From Staphylococcus kloosii (GTDB lineage: Bacteria; Bacillota; Bacilli; Staphylococcales; Staphylococcaceae): a DNA stretch of 64,000 nucleotides. The notes beneath the pieces were generated by a model. The model saw nothing but the letters and a program-made list of their open reading frames with translations, was not told where the DNA came from and made no database searches. The DNA is taken from positions 1,178,001-1,242,000 of the forward strand of contig NZ_CP027846.1 in NCBI RefSeq assembly GCF_003019255.1, written 5' to 3'. How positions within the stretch are numbered: the first letter of the stretch is position 1; every line of letters begins with the position of its first letter. This document shows, piece after piece, positions 16,310-24,071 of the stretch. The position numbers and the translations under genes were made by a program.

Positions 16310-16331
16310 GTGTAGTATAATCTGTGGATAC
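16272..16331 (-). ncRNA. Candidate antisense antitoxin RNA
   Basis: On the minus strand TTGCAC (16366-16361), 17-bp spacer and TACACT (16343-16338) form a good promoter, with a start near 16331. The RNA (about 60 nt) reads the complement of GTGTAGTATA and then the terminator hairpin, with its T-run at 16277-16272. Predicted RNA-based antitoxin of the 16165 toxin. Confidence 0.65.
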
Positions 16332-16530
16332 AATTTTAGTGTAGCATTACTTCTATTCTAGTGCAAACAATTCATTTGCGATAAGTTATAATGTACGCTT
16401 TTTAAATTAAGTATCTTTTTATGAATAAGTAATACTTGTTTACGGTAGTTTTCCAGTTATACAATTATACTATTCTGTAAAATATATTTTTTAATTAATT
16501 ACAAAATTGTTATAGAGAGTTGGTAACAGT

Positions 16531-17547
16531 GTGAAGCTTTTTGGTCAGAATAAAATGAGTTGGTTGCCTTATATATTAATAGTTATTGTACTACATATAT
16601 TAGGTTTTAGTTTTTTATGGATAGTTGGAAAAGATCATCCAATTATAATCGGTATGGGTCTTCTGGCGTATACTTTAGGATTAAGACATGCTTTTGACGC
16701 AGACCATATCGCTGCAATTGATAATACTGTGCGTAAGTTAATTCAACAGCGTAAAGACCCTGTAGGAGTAGGTTTTTATTTTTCAATTGGTCATTCATCT
16801 GTAGTCTTTATCATGGCTGTGTTATTAGGAATATCGGTAAAATGGGCAAAGCAAGAATTACCACATTTTCAAGATATAGGTGGTACAGTAGGCACGATTG
16901 TGTCAGGTGCATTCTTATTATTAATTGGGGTCTTGAATTTAATTATTTTAGTGTCTTTAATTAAATTATTCATAAAACTACGTCATCAACATATAAAGAA
17001 TGAAGAAATTGACGAATTGTTAGCGGCAAGAGGGTTTATAACTAGATTTGTGGGACCGTATTTTAAGATAATTAATAAAAGTTGGCATGTTTTACCATTA
17101 GGATTTTTATTTGGTCTTGGTTTTGATACGGCGAGTGAAATTGCTTTATTAGCTTTATCTTCTGGGGCTTCTCAACAAGCATTACCATTTATAGGCATTT
17201 TAGCGTTACCTATTTTATTTGCTGCAGGTATGAGTTTACTCGATACATTAGATGGAATATTGATGAAATCAGCTTATAATTGGGCGTTCTTTAATCCAGT
17301 ACGTAAGATTTATTATAATATCACAATTACAGCAATTTCGGTCATTGCGGCATTGATTATTGGTATTATCGAATTGCTGCAAATGGTTGCAGATAAATTA
17401 CAATTAAATAATGCTTTTTGGTCTAATGTGCAAGCTATTAAATTTGATTATTTAGGGTATATTTTAGTTGTTTTATTTATAGTTGCATGGCTAATTTCTA
17501 CATTAGTTTGGAAACTCGGCAAATTTGAAAATAATTGGTCTAAATAG
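16531..17547 (+). CDS. nixA: NixA-type nickel/cobalt transporter
   Basis: A 338-residue NiCoT-family permease that imports Ni2+ (and possibly Co2+), typically for urease. The signature HAFDADHIAAIDN (His53-His59 core) is in transmembrane helix II, the second motif GFYFSIGHSSVVF follows in helix III, and LGFDTASEIALL is present in the central helix. Eight or so hydrophobic segments. GTG start at 16531 with a weak ribosome site; an ATG at 16555 is possible. No clear terminator follows. Urease genes are not in the window. Confidence 0.9.
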   Translation: MKLFGQNKMSWLPYILIVIVLHILGFSFLWIVGKDHPIIIGMGLLAYTLGLRHAFDADHIAAIDNTVRKLIQQRKDPVGVGFYFSIGHSSVVFIMAVLLGISVKWAKQELPHFQDIGGTVGTIVSGAFLLLIGVLNLIILVSLIKLFIKLRHQHIKNEEIDELLAARGFITRFVGPYFKIINKSWHVLPLGFLFGLGFDTASEIALLALSSGASQQALPFIGILALPILFAAGMSLLDTLDGILMKSAYNWAFFNPVRKIYYNITITAISVIAALIIGIIELLQMVADKLQLNNAFWSNVQAIKFDYLGYILVVLFIVAWLISTLVWKLGKFENNWSK

Positions 17548-17668
17548 TTATTAGTTAAATAATAGTACACGTTAATTATTTATTAAAGCGCTGAACAGGT
17601 TGCTACATTTAGTAAATTTTAAAATGAGTGCTATTTTTGATAAAATGTAAATGACCGAGGTGAATAAA

Positions 17669-17851
17669 ATGAAGCATCTAACTAAAATATTTGTCATTAT
17701 CGCTATTGTAGTCTTTATAGCTGGTTATTATTTACAAGCTACTGGTAATGAATCTTCAGGAATAAAATTACTTATCGCTGCAATTTTATTTATGATTTGT
17801 GCTTTTATAAATAGAAGAAATGATCGACTTAAAAAACGTAATAAAAAATAA
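17669..17851 (+). CDS. Small two-helix membrane protein, unknown function
   Basis: A 60-residue protein. The ATG at 17669 has GAGGTG 7 nt upstream; the in-frame ATG at 17651 would have its own ribosome site missing. Two hydrophobic segments (about residues 5-22 and 31-47) and a strongly basic C-terminus (RRNDRLKKRNKK). No family recognised. It is bounded by a perfect downstream terminator (17855-17906), so it forms a separate transcript or the end of the nixA transcript. Confidence 0.65.
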   Translation: MKHLTKIFVIIAIVVFIAGYYLQATGNESSGIKLLIAAILFMICAFINRRNDRLKKRNKK

Positions 17852-17854
17852 ATT

Positions 17855-17906
17855 TAGTGCTAATAGTATAGAAGTTAAACCTTCTGTATTGCTAGCACTA
17901 TTTTTT
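17855..17906 (+). terminator. Terminator after the small membrane protein
   Basis: A 20-bp near-perfect stem (17855-17874 with 17881-17900) is followed by T6. Confidence 0.92.
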
Positions 17907-17990
17907 ATGATAGTATGTAGTCCTAGTTAAAAATTTCATATTAAAAATGTATGTTGTTCTATTTATTTTTAATAAATTTTAATTGTATAT

Positions 17991-18018
17991 TTGAAATCAC
18001 TGAGGTTTAATCTATAAT
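17991..18018 (+). promoter_or_regulatory. Promoter of the pmtCD-like pair
   Basis: TTGAAA (17991-17996) and TATAAT (18013-18018), 16-bp spacer, give the ABC pair its own transcript. Confidence 0.65.
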
Positions 18019-18063
18019 AGTGAACTGTATTAAATACTAAATCATTGTGTCGAGGAGGAACTT

Positions 18064-18936
18064 ATGAAGCTGCAGGATATAACTAAAACCTATGGTAGTA
18101 ACAATGTCTTAGATCATATTGAATTTGACTTTGGAGATAGCAAAATTGTAGGTTTAATAGGTAAAAACGGCGTTGGTAAAACAACTTTAATGAAAGTTAT
18201 GAACGGCAATATTATTAATTTCAAAGGGAAAGTTGATATTGCTAAAGATGAAAATATAGGTTATTTAATCGAACATCCGAAATTATATAACAACAAATCG
18301 GGGCTTTATAACTTGAAATTATTTGCTCAAGTTCTAGGTAAAGGATTTGATAAGCAATATGCCAACCGCATTATAGATGCATTTGGTATGCGTGACTATA
18401 TTAAGAAAAAAGTTAAAAAATATTCGATGGGTATGAAACAGAAACTTGCAATTGCAGTTTCTTTAATGAACAAACCAAAGTATTTAATATTGGATGAACC
18501 AACGAACGGTATGGATCCAGATGGTTCAATTGATGTGTTAACTACGATTCAATCCTTAGTAAACGATTTAGATATGAAAATTCTTATCTCTAGTCATAAA
18601 TTAGAAGATATTGAGTTGATTTGTGATAGAGCAATATTTTTAAGAGATGGTCAATTTGTTCAAGATATTAATATGAAGCAGGGAACTACTTCTGATTCTA
18701 CAGTGGTAAAAGTAGAAGCTGCGGATTTTGAAAAAACATTGTCTTATATTAATGACCATAGTGATTTCATTCAGTCTGACCAAACTTCAAATGAAATTAT
18801 ATTAAAAGTACAAAATAGTTATCAGTCATTATTAAAAGGTTTAGCAAGTATTGACGTTTATCCTACTTACATTGAAACACGTAAGAGCTCGCTACGTGAT
18901 ACTTACTTTAATATCAACCAGAGAGGTGGCCAATAA
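18064..18936 (+). CDS. pmtC: ABC transporter ATPase, PmtC-like (PSM export)
   Basis: A 290-residue ABC ATPase: Walker A GKNGVGKTT (residues 33-41), signature YSMGMKQKLA, Walker B YLILDEPTNGMDPDG, switch His in SSHKLED. Length and sequence, including the C-terminus RKSSLRDTYFNINQRG, match my recollection of S. aureus PmtC, part of the exporter of phenol-soluble modulins, and the downstream genes (thioredoxin-like, HAAS pair, Ntn hydrolase) follow the same order as I recall there. In S. aureus pmtR, pmtA and pmtB precede it; here they are replaced by nixA and a small membrane gene. A generic bacitracin/lantibiotic-type ATPase is the alternative. Confidence 0.72.
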   Translation: MKLQDITKTYGSNNVLDHIEFDFGDSKIVGLIGKNGVGKTTLMKVMNGNIINFKGKVDIAKDENIGYLIEHPKLYNNKSGLYNLKLFAQVLGKGFDKQYANRIIDAFGMRDYIKKKVKKYSMGMKQKLAIAVSLMNKPKYLILDEPTNGMDPDGSIDVLTTIQSLVNDLDMKILISSHKLEDIELICDRAIFLRDGQFVQDINMKQGTTSDSTVVKVEAADFEKTLSYINDHSDFIQSDQTSNEIILKVQNSYQSLLKGLASIDVYPTYIETRKSSLRDTYFNINQRGGQ

Positions 18937-19664
18937 TGAACAGTATTCAATTGGTAAAATATGACATCTATAGTATTTTGAGAAGTCCGCTTACTTATTT
19001 AGCAATTGTCTTAACTTATCTTGCATTAGGTGGTATGACAGCGTTATTTATGCAACAACTAGATAAAGTTAATGGTAATACTATTTTATCTATTGGTAGT
19101 TGGTTTTTCTCAATCGTTGGTTTACTATTTGTGATAAAAACAATTACACGTGATATTTCGCAAGGTACTATTCAATTATTTATGAATAAAAAAAGTAGCC
19201 GTATTGGTTATTTAATTGCAAAAGTTATTTCAATTGTTTTAATTGCTTTAATTATGACAGCATTATTAACTATTTTTGTCTTAGTAGTTCAAAACATTTG
19301 TGACGGTAAAAATGTAGAAACAAACAAGTTCTTAGAGTTATTAGTTTTTTACATCGTGTTTCATCTGTTTTATGGCATACTGTTATATTTATTCTCATTA
19401 ATTGTGCCAAAAGCGGCATTGATTTTTACATTAGGAATATTCTTAGTATTCATCGTACCTTTTGCTGAGCCATTTATCCCTATGATCCCTAAAATAGGTG
19501 ACAATATTCATGACTCACTTAAATATATACCATTTAGTTATTTAACTGATAAAACAACTTCTGGAGATTATACATTTACGCATTGGCAATGGTTTATCTC
19601 TAGTGCGTCAATCATTATTTTATTTGTTATCAATCTATTTTACGTGGCTAAAAAGGATATTTAA
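18936..19664 (+). CDS. pmtD: ABC transporter permease, PmtD-like
   Basis: A 242-residue membrane protein with six hydrophobic segments (around residues 17-35, 47-65, 95-118, 135-150, 158-175 and 222-238). It overlaps the ATPase stop by one base (TAATG), so the two are translationally coupled and form the transporter. Pairs with PmtC by position. A role in exporting amphipathic peptides is inferred from S. aureus, where Pmt secretes PSMs and delta-toxin. It ends before a bidirectional hairpin. Confidence 0.7.
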   Translation: MNSIQLVKYDIYSILRSPLTYLAIVLTYLALGGMTALFMQQLDKVNGNTILSIGSWFFSIVGLLFVIKTITRDISQGTIQLFMNKKSSRIGYLIAKVISIVLIALIMTALLTIFVLVVQNICDGKNVETNKFLELLVFYIVFHLFYGILLYLFSLIVPKAALIFTLGIFLVFIVPFAEPFIPMIPKIGDNIHDSLKYIPFSYLTDKTTSGDYTFTHWQWFISSASIIILFVINLFYVAKKDI

Positions 19665-19681
19665 CAGATACAGCTAATAGG

Positions 19682-19720
19682 AAAAAAGCTCGTTAGATTA
19701 GATAATCTAACGGGCTTTTA
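19682..19720. terminator. Bidirectional terminator between pmtD and the thioredoxin-like gene
   Basis: The stem AAAAGCTCGTTAGATTA / TAATCTAACGGGCTTTT is flanked by A- and T-runs. Confidence 0.88.
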
Positions 19721-19773
19721 ATTGTTATTAGACTTTAGAAATGATATTATTTCCCACGCATGTCTATAATAGG

Positions 19774-20334
19774 TTATTTATGGAGAAGCTGTTCTATTAT
19801 CGAATCGTAAACTGCTTTCCATAATTGGGAGTCAGTTTTATAACGATTAGAGATAATAGCGTGAACTTCATTCGATTGTTCCTCAAAAGTAGGATCATCT
19901 TTTGAAGGTAAATGAGCACGACTTTCATCAACAAATTTTTGTGCTTGTCTTGCACGCGGTCCCCACACCGTTTCTTGTTGATAGTCGTCATTTAGAAATA
20001 CGAAAATTGGAATACTACGTGCAGTTCCATTTGTTAAATATTGATCGATTAAATTTGTATCATCATCACGATGGAAAACACGAACCTCTAAGTTTAACTG
20101 TTCAGCAATATTTTTTAATATAGGGAGATTCATCATAGCATCTCCGCACCAGTCTTCTGTTATAACTAAGACTTTACTATAATTTAATGACTTAATTTTT
20201 GTAAGTCTATCATCGTCTTCTGGTAGTGAAAATGATTTATAAATAGTAAGTAAATCTTCTTTATTTTCACTCATTTGTTCGATATAGTCGTTGAGTGGTT
20301 GACTATCATTAAAATAAGTTTTCAAGCTTGTCAT
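19774..20334 (-). CDS. Thioredoxin-family protein with CxxA-type active site
   Basis: A 186-residue cytoplasmic protein of the thioredoxin-9 type. The expected active-site strand VLVITEDWCGDAMMNLP has a single cysteine, Cys63 (CGDA), instead of the usual CxxC, so classical disulfide exchange is unlikely; monothiol chemistry or a bacilliredoxin-like role is possible. The cis-Pro loop is RSIPIFVF. No signal peptide. Convergent with pmtD, the same neighbourhood as I recall from S. aureus. Function unknown. Confidence 0.8.
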   Translation of the reverse strand: MTSLKTYFNDSQPLNDYIEQMSENKEDLLTIYKSFSLPEDDDRLTKIKSLNYSKVLVITEDWCGDAMMNLPILKNIAEQLNLEVRVFHRDDDTNLIDQYLTNGTARSIPIFVFLNDDYQQETVWGPRARQAQKFVDESRAHLPSKDDPTFEEQSNEVHAIISNRYKTDSQLWKAVYDSIIEQLLHK

Positions 20335-20502
20335 TATGTAACCCCCTTTAGATATTGATGTTATTATAGCAAATTAATATATTATGTGGAATTATTTAAA
20401 CTTTTAAAAAATAACCTTTTAAATTAATGCATTAGGTTGAGAGATGCAACTGAAAATGGGCTATGCTATATTAAAATTATAAGGTCGGAGTGTGAAATAT
20501 TG

Positions 20503-20994
20503 ATGAACAAAAATTTATATATCAAAACAATGATATTTATAATTTTTCTTGTTCTGAGCGTTGTTGGAGTAGTAATTGGCCAACATATAAAAGATGAAAA
20601 ATCTACTGATTTATCCTCTTTTGAAATAGATGGTATTACTGTAGGTGATCAATTTCAACAATCAGGATATGAAAAGAATAATAAAATAAAAGTTGATAGA
20701 TTTACTTTTTATAACAAAGTAAATCATCCTAATTTAGTAGTTAAGGTTTCTAAGAAATCTAAAATAGTAAAAGGAATTACATTAACCGGAGATCAAAATA
20801 TTAAAACTATCGATAACTTACATATTAATGATTCATTCAAGGTATTAAAGCATAAGTTAGGTTGTAACTTTACTGAGCGCAAAGTAGGTAAAGGATACAA
20901 ATTGATTCTTTATGTGGATAAAACACATCGCATTAAATTATCTGCGGTTATTAAAGATGAAAAAATTAAAAAGTTTGAGTTTTATAAACAATAA
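20503..20994 (+). CDS. Membrane-anchored extracytoplasmic protein, unknown function
   Basis: A 163-residue protein from the ATG 20503 (GGAG 12 nt upstream); the frame is open further upstream but without a ribosome site. One N-terminal transmembrane helix (about residues 8-27, no lipobox), then a basic, Lys-rich outer domain with FEIDGITVGDQF and IDNLHINDSFKVLKHKLG, two similar stretches that may be an internal repeat of a small beta-rich module. No family recognised. It lies 83 bp before the HAAS/DUF4097 pair and in the same direction, so it may belong with that envelope system. Confidence 0.65.
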   Translation: MNKNLYIKTMIFIIFLVLSVVGVVIGQHIKDEKSTDLSSFEIDGITVGDQFQQSGYEKNNKIKVDRFTFYNKVNHPNLVVKVSKKSKIVKGITLTGDQNIKTIDNLHINDSFKVLKHKLGCNFTERKVGKGYKLILYVDKTHRIKLSAVIKDEKIKKFEFYKQ

Positions 20995-21077
20995 TAGTTC
21001 TACTATATTAGTGAAATTTTAATTTTTAGTAAGCTAAGACGAATTAATATAATTAAATTTAAACGGCGGTTGGTATT

Positions 21078-21638
21078 ATGGATAAAATTACTTTTTTGAA
21101 TGAACTCGAGCAAGAACTCAATCATTTACCTAGAAAAGATAGAGATAGAAAAATGTATGAGTACGAAGAGTATTTTTTTGAAGAAGAACAAAAAGGTAAA
21201 AATGAATATCAAATTATGGGTGAGTTAGAATCACCAAAAGTGATTGGTAAAGAAATAATGGCTCAAAATGCTATTAGCTATGCTGAGTATAGAACAAATG
21301 CCCAAACTATCTTTAAAGCAATTATGGCTTCATTAGGTATGGGTATTGTCTCATTGCTTATTATTTTGATTCCTATGATTTTTGTTGCTTTTTTTATGTT
21401 TATATTATTATTAATCGCTTTGTTATTTTTTATTTCACCAGTTTTACTTATTGTACATGGACTAATTAATGGCAATATTAGTTTAGCTTTAAGCAACTAT
21501 TTATTTGCCTTTTCGTACTCAGGGCTAGGCATCGTATTATTTGTGTTGATTTTAAAACTAGCCGAGTTAGTCTATCGTATTATTTTAAAATATTTACGTT
21601 GGAACATAAAAAATATTAAGGGAAGTGCAGTTAAATGA
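21078..21638 (+). CDS. HAAS (DUF1700) domain membrane protein
   Basis: A 186-residue protein. The N-terminal cytoplasmic HAAS domain (residues 1-70) has FLNELEQELNHLPRKDRDR and YEEYFFEEEQKGKNEYQIMGELESPKVIGKE, the family pattern. Three hydrophobic segments follow (about 88-125, 130-150 and 153-178). DUF1700 proteins often pair with PadR-type regulators or with a DUF4097 partner; here a DUF4097-like protein overlaps the stop by 4 bp (ATGA), so the two are coupled. The function is unknown, possibly envelope sensing. The ribosome site is weak (GGCGGTTGG). Confidence 0.8.
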   Translation: MDKITFLNELEQELNHLPRKDRDRKMYEYEEYFFEEEQKGKNEYQIMGELESPKVIGKEIMAQNAISYAEYRTNAQTIFKAIMASLGMGIVSLLIILIPMIFVAFFMFILLLIALLFFISPVLLIVHGLINGNISLALSNYLFAFSYSGLGIVLFVLILKLAELVYRIILKYLRWNIKNIKGSAVK

Positions 21639-22483
21639 AGAAGCTATTCATCAGTGGATTGGTTTTATTTGTTATTTGTTTTTCGTTGGCCTGCATTTCC
21701 TGGTTTACATTTGAAAAGCAAGATAATAAAACGAATAAAATTCACGAAAATTTTGACCATAAAACGATTAATTATTTAAATGTAAATACGAAATTAGCAA
21801 AAGTTAATGTAAAACATGGTAAAGATTTGGCAATTAGTTATAAAGGTACGAAAGACATTAAAGTAGATAAGCAAAATGGTAATTTGAAAATTAAGGAAAT
21901 AAACAATAATGAAGATCATTATGGATTGAACTTTAATCCATTTAAAAAAATGGATAGTGAATTAACTATTACTGTACCTAAAAAACAAGAAAAATCATTA
22001 AATATGTATTTAAATTCGGAAACAATTAATATTAGTGACTTAAATTTAGGTAAAGTTAATATTAAAACGACATACAGCGGTGGCGATGGTTTATTCATTA
22101 AAAATGCGCAGTTTGAAAATTTGAAATATCGTTCTAAATCCGCTCCAGTGTATTTAAGCAATTGTGTTATTAAAAATAGTGATATTAAAACAACTAGAGA
22201 AATTAATATAAAAGATTCACTACTAAAAAGTGCGGTTTTATTATCAAAACGTAGTAACATTAAATTGACTCATATGAAAAGTGCTTCCGATATTAAGGCA
22301 TCGACTAACGAAGGAAATATCCTGATGTCTTATGCAACGAAACCTAAAGATACATTGTTAAAATTAAATCCTGATGACGGCAAAGTACAAGTAGATAATA
22401 AATATTTTAAAAATGGTAAAGTTGGCAATAGTGATAATGTTTTAGAATTCTATACAGATTCAGGCAATATCCATATTAAATAA
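21635..22483 (+). CDS. DUF4097-like beta-helix membrane-anchored protein
   Basis: A 282-residue protein with one N-terminal transmembrane helix (about residues 5-25) and an extracellular beta-rich domain of short repeats (INYLNVNTKLAKVNVKHG, LNMYLNSETINISDLNLG, ASTNEGNILMSY, FYTDSGNIHIK), characteristic of the adhesin-like DUF4097 fold. It starts within the stop of the HAAS gene (4-bp overlap), so both are one unit. Probably an envelope sensor or stress protein; no enzymatic motif is visible. Ends at a bidirectional terminator. Confidence 0.78.
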   Translation: MKKLFISGLVLFVICFSLACISWFTFEKQDNKTNKIHENFDHKTINYLNVNTKLAKVNVKHGKDLAISYKGTKDIKVDKQNGNLKIKEINNNEDHYGLNFNPFKKMDSELTITVPKKQEKSLNMYLNSETINISDLNLGKVNIKTTYSGGDGLFIKNAQFENLKYRSKSAPVYLSNCVIKNSDIKTTREINIKDSLLKSAVLLSKRSNIKLTHMKSASDIKASTNEGNILMSYATKPKDTLLKLNPDDGKVQVDNKYFKNGKVGNSDNVLEFYTDSGNIHIK

Positions 22484-22484
22484 T

Positions 22485-22542
22485 AAAAAATGCTCTTTTC
22501 AAAGTACGCATAAGCGTATTGCTTTGAAAGGAGCATTTTAAT
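22485..22542. terminator. Bidirectional terminator after the DUF4097 gene
   Basis: A long hairpin, AAAATGCTC...AAAGTACGC with GCGTATTGCTTT...GAGCATTTT, with a one-base bulge, flanked by A- and T-runs. Also ends the convergent hydrolase gene. Confidence 0.85.
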
Positions 22543-23582
22543 TAATAAGTAGCAAAGGTTAGATCTGTATCTATGTGACCTGTGAAATTTTGTAGCTCTA
22601 GTGATTGACCATCTAACCAATGTTGGAAATTAAATTGTGTGGGTTTATTATTTTCACCTAAAGCAATCCAAGCCGACATGGATTGTGGTTCGTACATACT
22701 AGTATGGATTGTGCCAGACCAACTATTAAATAATTTGCTGTAGATTTCGTTATCTGGATTATTAAAAAGTTTAAACGCCTCATGTTTTGAGAATTGCTCT
22801 GGTGAGTGGGCGATGAGTCTATTTAAACGATCTTTGGATTCTTTTGTATAGTTTCTATTTTCGTGTGTGAGCAACTTGAAATGGTTCGTACACGTTTTAT
22901 CATATCTAACATCTATTCCTCTAGGTGTTACTTCGACAATAGCGTGATTTAAATTTTTATCCATCACAATATAACTGAAAGAACTTCTATGTGGTAATGA
23001 TTTTAATAATTGGATTGCTTCAGGTACGTCTTTACAATACTCTAATACTAAGCGTCCAATCATATAACAGACGAAACCGTCACCAGGATGTTTACGATGC
23101 ATAAAATTATAAGCCATAACCAATCCTGCTTCGTTCATACCATCCATGCGACCAGTAACGCGTGAAGTAGGACCGATTTGCGCTAAACCACCATCATTTG
23201 GCTGGAATAATAAATAACGTGCATCGTATGTTGCCGGATGGTAATCATAGTTTCTAACCATATAATCATTGCCGAGAAAAACAGTGCAACCACTATTTTT
23301 TAATGGTGTAAAACGATAATGTGCAAAGTTTAATATCATCTGGCGAGTAGGTAAATTTAACACTTCTTGCATCCCCATAATTTCTTCCCATATGTGTGGG
23401 GCATAATGTTGAAAAATATTATATGTTTCATTTATATTGATATCAAAGCGTGGCATACGTTTACGCCATTCTTGTTCTCTATTTTTTAAGAGTGGGGTTT
23501 GTTGCATCCATTGAGCAGTTTTGACGCCCAAATCAAAATGAGAACCTCTATGAGTCATTATGTCCGATTTTACATCTTGCAT
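22542..23582 (-). CDS. C45-family Ntn-hydrolase (linear amide hydrolase / acyltransferase-like)
   Basis: A 346-residue cytoplasmic protein of the C45 peptidase/acyl-CoA:6-APA acyltransferase-like group. Cys99 in NSGCTVFLGNDYMVRNYDYHP is the expected nucleophile exposed after self-cleavage or N-terminal to it, with conserved Asn, Arg and Asp in the same motif. GRMDGMNEAGLVMAYNFMHRK fits the family's core strand. The substrate is unknown; choloylglycine-type hydrolases and acyltransferases are both possible. No signal peptide. Single gene with a shared terminator. Confidence 0.78.
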   Translation of the reverse strand: MQDVKSDIMTHRGSHFDLGVKTAQWMQQTPLLKNREQEWRKRMPRFDININETYNIFQHYAPHIWEEIMGMQEVLNLPTRQMILNFAHYRFTPLKNSGCTVFLGNDYMVRNYDYHPATYDARYLLFQPNDGGLAQIGPTSRVTGRMDGMNEAGLVMAYNFMHRKHPGDGFVCYMIGRLVLEYCKDVPEAIQLLKSLPHRSSFSYIVMDKNLNHAIVEVTPRGIDVRYDKTCTNHFKLLTHENRNYTKESKDRLNRLIAHSPEQFSKHEAFKLFNNPDNEIYSKLFNSWSGTIHTSMYEPQSMSAWIALGENNKPTQFNFQHWLDGQSLELQNFTGHIDTDLTFATY

Positions 23583-23648
23583 GATTAACTACGCTCCTAT
23601 AGTTACTTTATATGACAAAATTGTAACTTTAATGTAATTTTATATTAA

Positions 23649-23678
23649 TTGCAATTATTAATAGTTGTGTAATATGAT
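23649..23678 (+). promoter_or_regulatory. Promoter of the 18-residue peptide gene
   Basis: TTGCAA (23649-23654), 18-bp spacer, TATGAT (23673-23678). The transcript would start near 23685 and end at 23827, about 143 nt. Confidence 0.6.
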
Positions 23679-23727
23679 GATTATAACATCGATGATAAAT
23701 TATTTATTAACTCTTTGAGGTGATATT

Positions 23728-23784
23728 ATGAGAGATTATTATGATGCAGTTAAATCAGCAGTTGCAATCTGGTGGAACAACTAA
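23728..23784 (+). CDS. 18-residue amphipathic peptide, unknown function
   Basis: ATG with GAGGTGAT 7 nt upstream encodes MRDYYDAVKSAVAIWWNN, then TAA. Hydrophobic residues at 4, 5, 8, 11, 12, 15 and 16 and charged or polar ones at 2, 3, 6, 9, 10 and 17 line up as an amphipathic helix. The gene has a promoter (23649) and a terminator (23799) of its own and no neighbour in its transcript. The layout resembles phenol-soluble modulin or small toxic peptide genes, and the DAVKSAV stretch faintly recalls PSM-beta N-termini, but there is no clear family. It could instead be an upstream leader of a small RNA. Confidence 0.5.
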   Translation: MRDYYDAVKSAVAIWWNN

Positions 23785-23798
23785 AAATATTTAAAACA

Positions 23799-23827
23799 AA
23801 CGGCTACTTGTTTAGTAGTCGTTTTTT
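23799..23827 (+). terminator. Terminator of the 18-residue peptide gene
   Basis: The stem AACGGCTACT / AGTAGTCGTT (one G-U pair) is followed by T6. Confidence 0.85.
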
Positions 23828-23971
23828 GTTATGGCTCTAACTAATAATAATATCGCTATTTTTTAATTTATGATATTATGTAAATGCTAAATAAAGTATC
23901 CAATATTGTACCTTCAACAGAAATATACTTTTAATAGTTTAAGCATATCATAGAAGATTATGTTTTTTTAC

Positions 23972-23987
23972 TAGAATATATATTCTA
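23972..23987. promoter_or_regulatory. 16-bp perfect palindrome, possible operator
   Basis: TAGAATATATATTCTA is a perfect inverted repeat 84 bp upstream of the 24072 gene. A second inverted repeat, CTATCA-N4-TGATAG, lies at 24025-24040. No known operator is recognised. Confidence 0.35.
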
Positions 23988-24071
23988 AATAATGGGTATA
24001 CTTTTATTGATGCTTTTAAGTATGCTATCATTAGTGATAGTGATGTTAATAAATTATTGAGGTGAATCAGA

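Larger units (their letters stand above)
16156..16319. repeat. Direct repeat pair linking toxin start and antisense RNA
   Basis: GTGTAGTATA occurs at 16156-16165 (ribosome site and A of the toxin ATG) and at 16310-16319 (transcribed in the antisense RNA). The antisense copy therefore can pair with the toxin translation start, as with the DRa/DRb repeats of the enterococcal par locus. Confidence 0.7.
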
